Shown in pieces: positions 33,433 through 46,288 of a DNA stretch of 64,000 bases; the first letter of the stretch is position 1, and the number at the start of each line of letters is the position of its first letter. A program made the position numbers and the translations under genes. Source of the stretch: Quisquiliibacterium sp036525975. Lineage in GTDB: Bacteria; Pseudomonadota; Gammaproteobacteria; Burkholderiales; Burkholderiaceae_E. The stretch covers positions 1 to 64,000 of the forward strand of contig DATCZK010000001.1 of assembly GCA_036525975.1 (NCBI GenBank), given 5' to 3'. A model generated the notes under the pieces. It was not told the DNA's origin. It did no database searches and was given only the letters and a program-made list of their open reading frames with translations.

Positions 33433-34083
33433 ATGGCCGCGGCGCAGCATCCGTTCATCTACCTCGCCTCGGCGAGCCCGCGGCGCCAGGAGCTGCTGCG
33501 CCAGATCGGCGTCGCGTTCCGGCTGCTGCCCGCGGCGCCGGCGCACGAGGCCGAGGCGATCGAGCAGCCGATCGCGGCGGAATCCCCTGCGGTCTACGTG
33601 CGCCGCGTGGCGCTCGCCAAGCTCCACGCGGCGCTCGAGCGCCGCGAGCGCCTCGCGCTGCCGCAGGCGCCCGTTCTCGCCGCCGACACCACCGTGGCGC
33701 AGGGCGGCACGATGCTGGGCAAGCCGCTCGACGCCGCCGACGCGGCGCGCATGCTGCGATGCCTGTCGGGCCGCACGCACAGGGTGCTCACCGCGGTGGC
33801 GCTCGCGCACGGCAGCCGGCGGCGGCTGGCGGTGAGCGTTTCGCGCGTGACGTTCGCGCGGCTCACCCCGCGCCAGATCGACGCCTACGTGGCCACCGGC
33901 GAGCCTTTCGACAAGGCCGGCGGCTACGGCATCCAGGGCGCGGCCGGGGCCTTCGCGCGCCGGATCGAGGGCAGCTACTCCGGTATCATGGGCCTGCCGC
34001 TGTACGAGACCGCGCGACTGCTGCGAGGCCTGGTCGATTCGCCACTGCTCGGCGGCACCCGCGCAACCGACCGACAGCGATGA
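33433..34083 (+). CDS. maf: Maf-family nucleoside triphosphate pyrophosphatase
   Basis: The 216-residue protein has the N-terminal ASASPRRQELL, central AADTTV and KAGGYGIQG motifs of Maf/YhdE house-cleaning pyrophosphatases, which hydrolyse dTTP/UTP and modified nucleotides to monophosphates. Its stop overlaps the RNase G start in an ATGA arrangement at 34080-34083, so the two are translationally coupled. Confidence 0.94.
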   Translation: MAAAQHPFIYLASASPRRQELLRQIGVAFRLLPAAPAHEAEAIEQPIAAESPAVYVRRVALAKLHAALERRERLALPQAPVLAADTTVAQGGTMLGKPLDAADAARMLRCLSGRTHRVLTAVALAHGSRRRLAVSVSRVTFARLTPRQIDAYVATGEPFDKAGGYGIQGAAGAFARRIEGSYSGIMGLPLYETARLLRGLVDSPLLGGTRATDRQR

Positions 34084-35543
34084 CCGAAGAGATCCTCGTC
34101 AACCACGCCGCGCACGAAACCCGGGTCGCGCTGATCGAGGAGGGGGTCGTGCAGGAGCTGCACATCGAGCGCGCGGCCACCCGCGGGCTCGCGGGCAACG
34201 TCTACCTGGGCAAGGTCTCGCGCGTGCTCCCCGGCATGCAGTCGGCGTTCATCGACATCGGCCTCGAGCGCGCCGCTTTCCTGCACGTGGCCGACCTGTG
34301 GCAGTCGCGCGCGCAGGGCAACGGGTCGACCCAGGCCGTTCCGATCGAGAAGCTGCTGTTCGAGGGCCAGCCGCTGCTCGTGCAGGTGATCAAGGATCCG
34401 CTGGGCACGAAGGGCGCGCGGCTCTCCACGCAGATCAGCATCGCGGGCCGCCTGCTGGTGTTCCTGCCGCAGGATCCGCACATCGGCGTGTCGCAGCGCA
34501 TCGAGAAGGAGGCCGAGCGCGTGCAGCTCAGGGCCCGGCTGCAGGCCGTCGTTCCGCCCGACGAGCGCGGCGGCTTCATCATCCGCACCTCGGCCGAGGG
34601 GGCCAGCGAGCAGGAATTCGCCGCCGACCTGGAATACCTGCGCACGCGCTGGCGCGAGATCCTCGAAGCGAGCCAGCACCTGCCGGCGCCGTCGCTGCTC
34701 TACCACGAGCTGAGCCTCGCGCAGCGCATCGTGCGCGACGTCGCGCACCCGCACACCGCGTCGGTGCTGGTGGACTCCCGCGCCGAGACCGAGCGGCTCG
34801 CGGCATTCGCGGCAACCTACGTGCCTGCGCTCGTGCCGTGCATCCGCCAGTACAGCGGCGAGCGCCCGCTGTTCGAGCTGCACGGCGTGGAAGACGAGAT
34901 CGCGCGCGCGCTCGCGCGCCGCGTCGACCTGAAGTCCGGCGGCTACCTGATCATCGACCAGACCGAGGCGCTCACCACGATCGACGTCAACACGGGCGGC
35001 TACGTGGGCGGGCGCAGCTTCGACGACACGATCTTTCGCACCAACCTCGAGGCCGCGCACGTGATCGCGCGCCAGCTGCGCGTGCGCAACCTCGGGGGCA
35101 TCATCGTCGTGGACTTCATCGACATGGCGAGCGCCGAGCACCGCGAGTCGGTGCTCCAGGAGCTGCGCAAGGCGCTGGCGCGCGACCGCACCCGCACCTC
35201 GGTCAACGGCTTCACGGCGCTGGGCCTCGTGGAGCTCACGCGCAAGCGCACGCGCGAGTCGCTCGCGCACGTGCTTTGCGAGCCCTGCCCCGCCTGCGCG
35301 GGGCGCGGCGTGCTGCGCACGGCTCGAACCGTGTGCTACGAGATCCTGCGCGAGATCCGGCGCGAGTCGCAGCAGTTCAACCCGCGCGAGTTCCGGATCC
35401 TCGCCGCGCAGGACGTGATCGACCTCTTCCTCGAGGAGGAGGCGCAGTCGCTCGCCGCGCTGTGCGACGCCATCGGCAAGCAGGTCTCGTTGCAGGTGGA
35501 GTCGATCTACACGCAGGAGCAGTACGACATCATCCTGATCTGA
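34080..35543 (+). CDS. rng: Ribonuclease G
   Basis: The 487-residue RNase E/G-family endonuclease starts MTEEILVN and has an S1 RNA-binding domain (about 35-125), catalytic aspartates in TIDVNTGGYVG and IVVDFIDMA, and the zinc-link CEPCPACAGRG. RNase G matures the 5 prime end of 16S rRNA and cleaves some mRNAs. The absence of a long C-terminal scaffold separates it from RNase E. The start ATG overlaps the maf stop. Confidence 0.95.
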   Translation: MTEEILVNHAAHETRVALIEEGVVQELHIERAATRGLAGNVYLGKVSRVLPGMQSAFIDIGLERAAFLHVADLWQSRAQGNGSTQAVPIEKLLFEGQPLLVQVIKDPLGTKGARLSTQISIAGRLLVFLPQDPHIGVSQRIEKEAERVQLRARLQAVVPPDERGGFIIRTSAEGASEQEFAADLEYLRTRWREILEASQHLPAPSLLYHELSLAQRIVRDVAHPHTASVLVDSRAETERLAAFAATYVPALVPCIRQYSGERPLFELHGVEDEIARALARRVDLKSGGYLIIDQTEALTTIDVNTGGYVGGRSFDDTIFRTNLEAAHVIARQLRVRNLGGIIVVDFIDMASAEHRESVLQELRKALARDRTRTSVNGFTALGLVELTRKRTRESLAHVLCEPCPACAGRGVLRTARTVCYEILREIRRESQQFNPREFRILAAQDVIDLFLEEEAQSLAALCDAIGKQVSLQVESIYTQEQYDIILI

Positions 35544-35607
35544 ACCCGCCGGCCGGCCTGGAAACCCGATCGAACCGGCCCCGGCGAAAAGGCGCACGAA
35601 CCATCCG

Positions 35608-36630
35608 ATGACACCGACCACACTCGTCACTGGCGCTGCCGGCTTCATCGGCATGCACGTCTGCGAGCGCCTGCTCGCGCAAGGCCACCGCGTGGTCGGC
35701 CTCGACAACCTCAACGACTACTACGACCCGGAGCTCAAGCGCGCGCGGCTCGCGCAGCTCGAGCCGCGCGACGGCTTCGAATTCGTCCGGCTCGACCTCG
35801 CCGACAACCCGGCGGTGGACGCCGTGTTTCGCGACCGCCGCCCGGAGTTCGTCGTCCACCTCGCCGCGCAGGCGGGGGTGCGCTACGCGCTCGACCACCC
35901 GTTCAGCTACGTCGACAGCAACCTGCGCGGAACGGCCTCGGTTCTCGAGGGTTGCCGGCACCACCGCGTGCGCCACCTCGTGTGCGCGAGCAGCTCGAGC
36001 GTGTACGGCGGCAACGCCAAGGTGCCGTTCTCCGAGCGCGACCCGGTCGACCACCCGGTGAGCCTGTACGCGGCCACCAAGCGCTCCAACGAGCTGATGG
36101 CGCACAGCTACGCGCACCTGTTCGGCCTGCCGGTGACGATGCTTCGCTACTTCACCGTCTACGGCCCCTGGGGTCGGCCCGACATGGCGATCTGGAAGTT
36201 CAGCGACGGCCTGCTCTCGTCGAAGCCGATCGACGTCTTTGCCGGAGGTCACCTGTCGCGCGACTTCACGCACGTCGACGACGCCGCCGATGCCACGGTC
36301 GCGCTGCTCGGGCTCGCGCCGCAGGCGGCCGCTCCGGGGCAGGCCCCGGCCGCCGCGCGCCCGGACGCGAGCTGGGCGCCGTTTCGCGTGCTCAACGTCG
36401 GGCGCTCGGACCCGGTCACCGTGAACGAGCTGATCGGCCACCTCGAGCGGCTCACCGGCGCGCGCGCGATCCGCCGCGAGCTGCCGATGCAGCCCGGCGA
36501 CGTGGAGCGCACCTGCGCCGACCCGTCCGCGCTTCGCGCGCTCACCGGATTCGAGCCCCGGGTGGCGCTGGCCGACGGGCTGGCGAGCTTCGTGGACTGG
36601 TTCCGCGGCTGGCGTACCCGCTCGCGCTAG
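35608..36630 (+). CDS. NAD-dependent epimerase, probable UDP-glucuronate 4-epimerase
   Basis: The 340-residue extended SDR has TGAAGFIG at the N-terminus, HLAAQAGVRYALDHP, active-site YAATK and the FTVYGPWGRPDMA motif characteristic of UDP-glucuronate epimerases. It would make UDP-galacturonate for surface polysaccharide. It is 64 bases downstream of rng and convergent with msbA. No other polysaccharide genes adjoin. A C-terminal insertion rich in Ala and Pro (about 233-252) is unusual. Confidence 0.87.
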   Translation: MTPTTLVTGAAGFIGMHVCERLLAQGHRVVGLDNLNDYYDPELKRARLAQLEPRDGFEFVRLDLADNPAVDAVFRDRRPEFVVHLAAQAGVRYALDHPFSYVDSNLRGTASVLEGCRHHRVRHLVCASSSSVYGGNAKVPFSERDPVDHPVSLYAATKRSNELMAHSYAHLFGLPVTMLRYFTVYGPWGRPDMAIWKFSDGLLSSKPIDVFAGGHLSRDFTHVDDAADATVALLGLAPQAAAPGQAPAAARPDASWAPFRVLNVGRSDPVTVNELIGHLERLTGARAIRRELPMQPGDVERTCADPSALRALTGFEPRVALADGLASFVDWFRGWRTRSR

Positions 36631-36711
36631 CGCCGGCGGCGCGGCGGCGACCGAGCCGCGCGACACCGAGCCTGGCGACATCGCGCCGCGCGATCGAGCC
36701 GCGCTTCGCGC

Positions 36712-38451
36712 TCAGGCGCCGCCCGAATACTGGATCCGGTGCAGCAGCGCGTAGGCGCCGCCGCGCGCAACGAGCTCGTCGTGCCGGCCCTGCTCCACGA
36801 TGCGGCCGCCCTCGATCACCACGATGCGGTCGGCGCGCTCGATCGTGGACAGGCGGTGCGCGATCACCAGCGTCGTGCGCCCGGCCATCGTGCGCTCGAG
36901 CGCCGACTGCACCTCGCGCTCGGTGTGCGAATCGAGCGCCGACGTGGCCTCGTCGAGCAGCAGGATGGGCGCGTTCTTGTACAGCGCGCGCGCGATCGCG
37001 AGCCGCTGGCGCTGCCCGCCCGAGAGCGTGGCCCCGCGCTCGCCGATCACCGCGTCCAGGCCCGCGGGCAGGTCGCGCACGTAGGTCTCGAGCGCGGCCG
37101 CCGAGAGCGCGTCCCAGACCGCCTCGTCGCTCACCTCGCCATCGACCCCGAAAGCCACGTTGGCCCGCACCGTGTCGTTGAACAGCACGATGTCCTGGCT
37201 CACGAGCGCGAGCTGCGCGCGAAGGCTCTCGAGCGTGAGATCGTCGACCGCAACGCCGTCGATCAGCACGCGCCCCGAAGTGGGCGAGAGAAAGCGCGGA
37301 ACGAGGTTCACCAGCGTCGTCTTCCCGCCCCCGGAAGACCCGACCAGCGCCACCAGCTCGCCCGCGCGCACGTCGAGGTCCACCTCGTGCAGCGCGTCGC
37401 GCTCGGCCCCCGGATACCGGAACGAGACGCGCTCGAAGCGCAGCGCCCCCGTTGCCCGCGCCATCGTGCGGCGCCCGGCGTCGGCTTCGGGCGGGTGGTC
37501 GATCAGCTGGAACACCCGCTCGGCCGCAGCCAGCCCGCGCTGCAGCGCGCTGTTGACGTCGGCGAGGCGCTTGAGCGGCGCGAGGAGCATCAGCATCGCG
37601 GTGACGAAAGACACGAAGCCGCCCACCGTGACCTGGCCGTCGATCGACTGCGCGAGCGCGATCGAGACGACGATCGCCATCGCCACCGCCGCGCACAGCT
37701 GCGTGATCGGCACGGTGGCACCGCCGGCGATCGCGTTGCGCATCGCGAATCCGCGCAGCTGGTCCGACGTGCGCCCGAAGCTGAGCGCCTGCTGCGCGTA
37801 GGCGCCGAACACCTTGATCACCTTGTAGCCGTGCACCGCCTCCTCGACCACGCGCGTGAGCTCGCCCGTGTGCTCGAGGCTGCGCCGGTTGAGCATGCGC
37901 ATGCGCCTGCTGAACGCCATCACCACCAGCGCGAACACCGGCATCAGCGCCAGCGCCACCAGCGTGAGCTCCCAGTTGAGGTACAGCAGCCAGCCGAGCA
38001 GGCCGACCAGGACGAGCGAGTCGCGCACCACGGTCGTGATCACGCTCGTGGTCGCCATCGTGACGTTGTTCACCTCGAACACGATCTTGGAGATGAGCTG
38101 GCCGGCGGCCTCGCGCTCGAAATCCGAAGCCGGCAGCCGCAGCACGCGCGAGAACATCTCGCGGCGAAGGTCCACCAGCACCTTGTTGGCCACCCAGGTG
38201 AGCGCGTAGTTGCTGGTGAAGGTTGCGATCCCGCGGACGACGAAGATCGCGATGATCGCCGCCGGCACGAACCAGATCGCGATCTCGCCGCGCCCGGCGA
38301 AGCCGTCGTCGAGCAGCGTCTTCATCAGCGCCGGGAACATCGGCTCGGTGGCCGCGGCGACCACCATCGCCACGAGCGCCCACCCCAATCCGCGAAGGTA
38401 CGGACGCGCGTAGCCGACCAGCCTTCGGTATATGGCGAGACTCTCGTTCAC
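36712..38451 (-). CDS. msbA: Lipid A export ABC transporter MsbA
   Basis: The 579-residue half-transporter has six membrane helices (about 1-310), then a nucleotide-binding domain with Walker A GSSGGGKTT, signature LSGGQRQRLAIARAL and Walker B ILLLDEATSALD. It is a homodimeric flippase for core-lipid A at the inner membrane. Length and sequence match MsbA (about 580). It lies between dnaE, 39 bases upstream on the same strand, and the convergent epimerase gene. Confidence 0.93.
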   Translation of the reverse strand: MNESLAIYRRLVGYARPYLRGLGWALVAMVVAAATEPMFPALMKTLLDDGFAGRGEIAIWFVPAAIIAIFVVRGIATFTSNYALTWVANKVLVDLRREMFSRVLRLPASDFEREAAGQLISKIVFEVNNVTMATTSVITTVVRDSLVLVGLLGWLLYLNWELTLVALALMPVFALVVMAFSRRMRMLNRRSLEHTGELTRVVEEAVHGYKVIKVFGAYAQQALSFGRTSDQLRGFAMRNAIAGGATVPITQLCAAVAMAIVVSIALAQSIDGQVTVGGFVSFVTAMLMLLAPLKRLADVNSALQRGLAAAERVFQLIDHPPEADAGRRTMARATGALRFERVSFRYPGAERDALHEVDLDVRAGELVALVGSSGGGKTTLVNLVPRFLSPTSGRVLIDGVAVDDLTLESLRAQLALVSQDIVLFNDTVRANVAFGVDGEVSDEAVWDALSAAALETYVRDLPAGLDAVIGERGATLSGGQRQRLAIARALYKNAPILLLDEATSALDSHTEREVQSALERTMAGRTTLVIAHRLSTIERADRIVVIEGGRIVEQGRHDELVARGGAYALLHRIQYSGGA

Positions 38452-38490
38452 GGCCGGCCGGATTCTAGCAGCGCGAGCGCGCCGCGCGGC

Positions 38491-41949
<3,459 letters not shown>

Positions 41950-41952
41950 CGG

Positions 41953-41962
41953 TAAAATTCTA
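41953..41962. promoter_or_regulatory. Overlapping divergent -10 elements between dnaE and an EamA gene
   Basis: TAAAAT on the plus strand (41953-41958) overlaps TAGAAT on the minus strand (41957-41962). Each matches five of six -10 consensus bases. The minus-strand element would start transcription at or next to the dnaE start codon. The plus element would give a leader of about 30 bases before the EamA TTG start. The -35 regions are weak. Confidence 0.4.
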
Positions 41963-41996
41963 ACGCCGCGCGACCGCGGTCGACGAAAGAAAAACC

Positions 41997-42878
41997 TTGA
42001 CCTCGAACATCGACCATCGGCGCGCGATCGCGTTGCTCTGTTTTTGTGCGCTGTGCTGGAGCACGGCCGGCGTGTTCACGCGCCTGCTCGACAACGCCGA
42101 GGGCTTCCAGATCACCTTCTGGCGCAGCCTGTTCTGCGCGGCGGGGGTGTTCGCCGCGCTGCTCTGGACGCAGGGCCGGCACGCCCTCGTCGCGCTCGTG
42201 TCGATGGGCCTGCCCGGCCTGGTCTCGGGGGCGATGTGGGCGGTGATGTTCACCTGCTTCATGCTCGCGCTCACGCGCACCAGCACCGCCAACACGCTGC
42301 TCGTCTCGAGCCTCTCGCCGCTGTTCGCCGCGATCCTCTCGCGCGTCGTCCTGGGCGAGCGCGTGGGGCCCGGCACCTGGCTGGCGATCGCGGCCGCGCT
42401 CGGCGGCATCTGGTGGATGGTGCGCGACGGCGTCTCGGGCGAGGGCGCGATCGGGATGATGATCGCGCTGGGCGTGCCGGTGGCCGCGGCGATCAACCTC
42501 GTCACGCTGCGCAGGATGCGCGCGCGCGTCGACCTCGCCCCGGCGGTGCTGGTGGGCGCGGTGATCTCGTGCGCTGCCACGCTGCCGCTGGCCTGGCCGG
42601 TGGCGGCGAGCGCCTGGGACCTCTCGATCCTGGCGCTGCTCGGCCTGGGCCAGCTCGCGCTGCCGTGCATGCTGCTGGTGCGCGTCGCGCGCCACCTCGC
42701 GCCGCAGGAGATCGCGCTGATCGGCCTGCTCGAGGTGGTGCTCGGGCCGATCTGGTCGTGGCTCGGCGCCGGCGAGGCGATGGCCGCTTCCACCGTCCAG
42801 GGGGGCGTGGTCGTGCTCGCGGCGCTGGCGGCCAATGCCTGGCTCAGCCCCTCGCGCGCCGCCGCGACCCCGCCCTGA
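41997..42878 (+). CDS. EamA/DMT-family membrane transporter
   Basis: The 293-residue inner membrane protein has ten hydrophobic segments in two EamA repeats, with a TTG start. The sequence ALCWSTAGVFTRLLDNAEGFQITFWRSL is typical of RhaT/YdcZ-like drug/metabolite exporters. It is divergent from dnaE and followed after 26 bases by a HAD phosphatase gene, probably co-transcribed. The substrate is unknown. Confidence 0.85.
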   Translation: MTSNIDHRRAIALLCFCALCWSTAGVFTRLLDNAEGFQITFWRSLFCAAGVFAALLWTQGRHALVALVSMGLPGLVSGAMWAVMFTCFMLALTRTSTANTLLVSSLSPLFAAILSRVVLGERVGPGTWLAIAAALGGIWWMVRDGVSGEGAIGMMIALGVPVAAAINLVTLRRMRARVDLAPAVLVGAVISCAATLPLAWPVAASAWDLSILALLGLGQLALPCMLLVRVARHLAPQEIALIGLLEVVLGPIWSWLGAGEAMAASTVQGGVVVLAALAANAWLSPSRAAATPP

Positions 42879-42904
42879 GCGGCGGCTCGGTGCACAATCC
42901 GGCG

Positions 42905-43726
42905 ATGACCACCCGGGCTTCCGCGACCCCGACCATGCAGGCGCTCGCCCGGTTCGACGCGCGCGGCGTGGCCGGGCTGTTCACCGACATCGACGACACG
43001 CTCACGACCGACGGGCGGATGCCGGTGGCCGCCTACGACGCGGTGCAGCGCCTCGCGAACGCCGGGCTGCCGGTGGTTCCGGTCACGGGCCGCTCGGCCG
43101 GGTGGGCGCACATGGCGCTGCACCTGTGGCCCGTGCGGGCCGTGGTCGCCGAGAGCGGCGGGGTGTGCCTGTACCGCGACCCGGCGAACCGCCTGCGCTG
43201 GATCTACCACGCGCCGCCCGAGCAGATCCACGGCGAGCGCGCGCGCCTGGCCGCGCTCGCCGCTCGGATCATGCGCGAGATACCGGGCCTCGCGCTGGCG
43301 TCGGACAACGCGTTCCGGCTCGTGGACTTCGCGCTCGACTACTGCGAGCAGGTCGAGCGCGTGCCCGACGCGCTGGTCGCGCGGGCCGTGCGGATGTTTC
43401 GCGCCGAGGGCTTCCAGGCGCGCGCCAGCACCGTGCACGTGAACGCCTGGAGCGGCGAGTTCGACAAGGCGCCGATGGCGCTTCGCTACCTGCGCGAGGC
43501 GGGCCTCCCGCCCGATCAGGCCGACGCGAGCCGCTGGGCGTTCGTGGGCGACGCCCCGAACGACGTGTCGATGTTCGAGGCTTTCCCGCGCTCGGTGGGC
43601 GTGGCCAACATCCTGCGTTTTCGCGAGCAGCTGGGCGTCGCGCCCGCCTTCGTCACGCGCGCCGCGTACGCCGACGGGTTCGTCGAGCTCGCCGGGCACC
43701 TGCTCGCGGCGCGCGGCGCCGCCTGA
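42905..43726 (+). CDS. HAD-superfamily phosphatase (IIB/Cof-like)
   Basis: The 273-residue protein has HAD motif I FTDIDDTLTTDG (nucleophile Asp and acid Asp), motif II VTGRSAGW, and motif IV FVGDAPNDVSMF. The cap placement suggests a type IIB phosphatase related to sugar-phosphate or mannosyl-3-phosphoglycerate phosphatases. The substrate is not predictable. It follows the EamA gene and is convergent with the phn operon. Confidence 0.83.
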   Translation: MTTRASATPTMQALARFDARGVAGLFTDIDDTLTTDGRMPVAAYDAVQRLANAGLPVVPVTGRSAGWAHMALHLWPVRAVVAESGGVCLYRDPANRLRWIYHAPPEQIHGERARLAALAARIMREIPGLALASDNAFRLVDFALDYCEQVERVPDALVARAVRMFRAEGFQARASTVHVNAWSGEFDKAPMALRYLREAGLPPDQADASRWAFVGDAPNDVSMFEAFPRSVGVANILRFREQLGVAPAFVTRAAYADGFVELAGHLLAARGAA

Positions 43727-43749
43727 GGGCGCGCCGGGCGGCAACCGCT

Positions 43750-44583
43750 TCAGAGGATTCGCCGGCGCACCGCGCTCACGACGATCTCGGCCGCGATCAC
43801 GATCGCGAAGATCGAGACGAGGACCATCGCGACGCGATCCCACTGAAACAGGTTGAGCGCGGTGTCGAGCGCCATCCCGACCCCGCCCGCCCCGACGAGC
43901 CCCAGCACCGACGACTCGCGCACGTTGATGTCCCAGCGCAGCAGCACGATCGACCAGAACGCCGGCTTGATCGCCGGCCAGTAGCCGTACCACAGGCGCG
44001 ACGAGGCGCTCGCGCCCGCGGCCGTGAGCGCCTCGATCGGCCCCGGGGCGGCCTCCTCGATGGCCTCGCCCACGAGTTTGCCGACGAAACCGATCGAGCG
44101 AAAGGCGATCGCGATCGTCCCGGCCAGCGGCCCGGGGCCGAACACCGCCACGAACAGCAGCGCCCACACCAGCGAGTTGACCGAGCGGCTCGAGACGAGG
44201 ACGAGCCGCGCGATGAAGTTGAGCACCCGGCTGCGCGTGACGTTGCGCGCCGCCATCACGCCGAACGGGAGCGCCATGACCACGGCCAGCAGCGTTCCGA
44301 GCGAGGCGATGTGCAGCGTCTCGACCAGCGCGCGGTGCACGCCGTCCTGGTAGTGGTCCCAGGCGACCGGCCACATCCGCTGCAGCATGTCCTGGATCTG
44401 CACGTGCGCGTCGAGCAGGAATTCCGGGATCACCTCGACGGTGCGGATCGACTGCACGATCGCCGCAACGATCGCGAGCCAGACCAGCAGGCGCGCCAGC
44501 CGCTGGCCCAGCGTGTGGCGCTGCCAGGTCCGCTCGAGGACGCCTCCCCCCGCTCGGGCGCCCGCGGCCGTTGCCTGGGTCAC
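43750..44583 (-). CDS. phnE: Phosphonate/phosphite ABC transporter permease, second PhnE
   Basis: The protein has about 277 residues with six membrane segments and the EAA-type permease loop (GASASSRLWYGYWPAIKP). The PhnE hallmark FRSIGFVGKLVGEAIEEAAPGPIEAL is present. I placed the start at GTG 44583 with AGGGGCG upstream. It is the last gene of a phnD-phnC-phnE-phnE operon. The partner PhnE precedes it by 25 bases. Confidence 0.88.
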   Translation of the reverse strand: MTQATAAGARAGGGVLERTWQRHTLGQRLARLLVWLAIVAAIVQSIRTVEVIPEFLLDAHVQIQDMLQRMWPVAWDHYQDGVHRALVETLHIASLGTLLAVVMALPFGVMAARNVTRSRVLNFIARLVLVSSRSVNSLVWALLFVAVFGPGPLAGTIAIAFRSIGFVGKLVGEAIEEAAPGPIEALTAAGASASSRLWYGYWPAIKPAFWSIVLLRWDINVRESSVLGLVGAGGVGMALDTALNLFQWDRVAMVLVSIFAIVIAAEIVVSAVRRRIL

Positions 44584-44608
44584 GGCTTCGCGCCCCTGGC
44601 CGCGGGTC

Positions 44609-45484
44609 TCACAGCTCGCCCTCGGCCGGGCGGCGCACGACGCTCGCGCGGTGCTCGCCGCGCACATCGTGGCCACCGAAGAAGTCGCCCAGACCGCGAC
44701 CGTCGACGAACACCGCGCGCACGAAATTCGCGAGAAACTCGCCGAACATGATGATCGCGATGATCGTCATCAGGATCGCCAGCACGAAGTCGTAGTCGAA
44801 GCGCTGGAATGCCGAGAACAGCGTGCCGCCCACGCCCCCGGCGCCCACGATCCCCACCATCGTGGAGTTGCGCAGGTTCGAGTCCAGCTGATAGGTGGAA
44901 AAGCCGACGAATCGCGCCAGCACCTGCGGCAGCACGCCGAAGCCGATCACGTTCATGAACGACGCGCCGGTGGCGCGCACGGCCTCGATCTGCTTCATCG
45001 AGATCTCCTCGATCGCCTCGGTGAACAGCTTGCCGATGAAGCCGATCGAGGCAACCGCGAGCGCGAGGATTCCCGCGAGCGCCCCGAAGCCCACGGCCTT
45101 CACGAACAGGATCGCGACGATCACCGGGTGCAGCGTGCGGCACAGCGAAACGAAGCCGCGCACCGGCCAGGTGACCCACCCCGGCATCAGGTTGCGCGCG
45201 CCGAGCACGCCGATCGGGAGCGCGAGCCCGATCCCCAGCGCCGACGCCAGGACCGCGATCTGCAGGCTCTCGACGATGCCCTTGAGCAGAACGTCCCAGC
45301 GCGTGAAGTCCGGCGGGAGCATCCGCGCAATGAACCGGGCGCCGTTGTCCAGGCCGACCTGGAAGCGCTCGTAGGAGAAGTCGAGCTGCGCCGCCGCGTA
45401 GACCGCGTAGACCACCGCCACGAGGAACGTCGCGCGCTGCGCGGCGCCGGCCCTGAACGGGGCGGCCGAAGGCGCGCCGCTCAA
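44609..45484 (-). CDS. phnE: Phosphonate/phosphite ABC transporter permease, first PhnE
   Basis: This membrane protein of about 291 residues has six hydrophobic segments and the PhnE signature ASIGFIGKLFTEAIEEISMKQIEAVRATGA. It forms the channel with the second PhnE. The start is uncertain: TTG 45484 fits the reading frame and membrane topology, 19 bases after the phnC stop, but only a distant GAGGAGG is seen. No ATG lies near the expected N-terminus. Confidence 0.86.
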   Translation of the reverse strand: MSGAPSAAPFRAGAAQRATFLVAVVYAVYAAAQLDFSYERFQVGLDNGARFIARMLPPDFTRWDVLLKGIVESLQIAVLASALGIGLALPIGVLGARNLMPGWVTWPVRGFVSLCRTLHPVIVAILFVKAVGFGALAGILALAVASIGFIGKLFTEAIEEISMKQIEAVRATGASFMNVIGFGVLPQVLARFVGFSTYQLDSNLRNSTMVGIVGAGGVGGTLFSAFQRFDYDFVLAILMTIIAIIMFGEFLANFVRAVFVDGRGLGDFFGGHDVRGEHRASVVRRPAEGEL

Positions 45485-45503
45485 CGTGTGCCGCGGCGCA
45501 CGA

Positions 45504-46265
45504 TCAAGCCGCCTCCTCGATCCAGGTCTCGCCGCCGTAGATCCGGCTGAGCGTGTCGTTGTCCAGCGCCTCGGCGCCGCCGTCGAACACGATCTCGCCG
45601 TTGGACATGCCCACGATCCGGTCGGCGAAGCGCCGCGCGAGCGCAACGTCGTGCATGTTGGCGAGCACCGGAATCTCGTTCGCGCGGCCCTGCTCGCGCA
45701 GCAGCGTCATGATCTCTACCGAGGTCTTCGGGTCGAGCGACGATGTGGGTTCGTCGGCGAGCATCACGCGCGGGTTCTGCATCAGCGCGCGCGCGATCCC
45801 CACCCGCTGGCGCTGCCCGCCAGAGAGCGCGTCGGCGCGCTGGTTGACGAATTCGGACAGGCCCACCACCTCGAGCAGCGAGAGCGCGTGGGCAATGTCC
45901 TCCCGCGCGAACTTGCGCCGCCAGGCGTCGAAGGCGCCGACGTAACCGAGCCGCCCCGTGAGCAGGTTCTCCATCACGGTGAGCCGCTCGACCAGGTTGT
46001 ACTCCTGAAAGACCATCCCGATCTTGCGGCGCGCCGCGCGCAGCGCCGCGCCCCCCAGGCGCGTGAGATCCTCGCCGTCGAGCAGGATCGATCCGCTCGT
46101 GGGCTCAACCAGCCGGTTGATGCAGCGGATCAGCGTGGACTTCCCCGTGCCCGAGGGCCCGATGATCGCGGTGAGCCCCGTGCCCTGGACCGCGAGGTCG
46201 ATGCCCCTGAGCACGGGCTGCCCGCGCCGGTACTCCTTGACGAGCCCGGAAACGACGAGTGACAT
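45504..46265 (-). CDS. phnC: Phosphonate/phosphite ABC transporter ATP-binding protein PhnC
   Basis: The 253-residue ATPase has Walker A GPSGTGKST, Q-loop VFQEYNLVERLTV, signature LSGGQRQRVGIARAL and Walker B VMLADEPTSSLD. The EYNL Q-loop and the MENLLTGRLG motif are typical of PhnC. It energises the importer formed by PhnD and the two PhnE subunits. Confidence 0.91.
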   Translation of the reverse strand: MSLVVSGLVKEYRRGQPVLRGIDLAVQGTGLTAIIGPSGTGKSTLIRCINRLVEPTSGSILLDGEDLTRLGGAALRAARRKIGMVFQEYNLVERLTVMENLLTGRLGYVGAFDAWRRKFAREDIAHALSLLEVVGLSEFVNQRADALSGGQRQRVGIARALMQNPRVMLADEPTSSLDPKTSVEIMTLLREQGRANEIPVLANMHDVALARRFADRIVGMSNGEIVFDGGAEALDNDTLSRIYGGETWIEEAA

Positions 46266-46288
46266 CGGCCTCGCCCCCGCCCGCCGCG

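Noticed and set aside
36631..36713. Imperfect GC hairpin at the convergent epimerase/msbA junction
   Set aside because: Eight pairs with a bulge, overlapping the msbA stop and with no T run; too weak to annotate.
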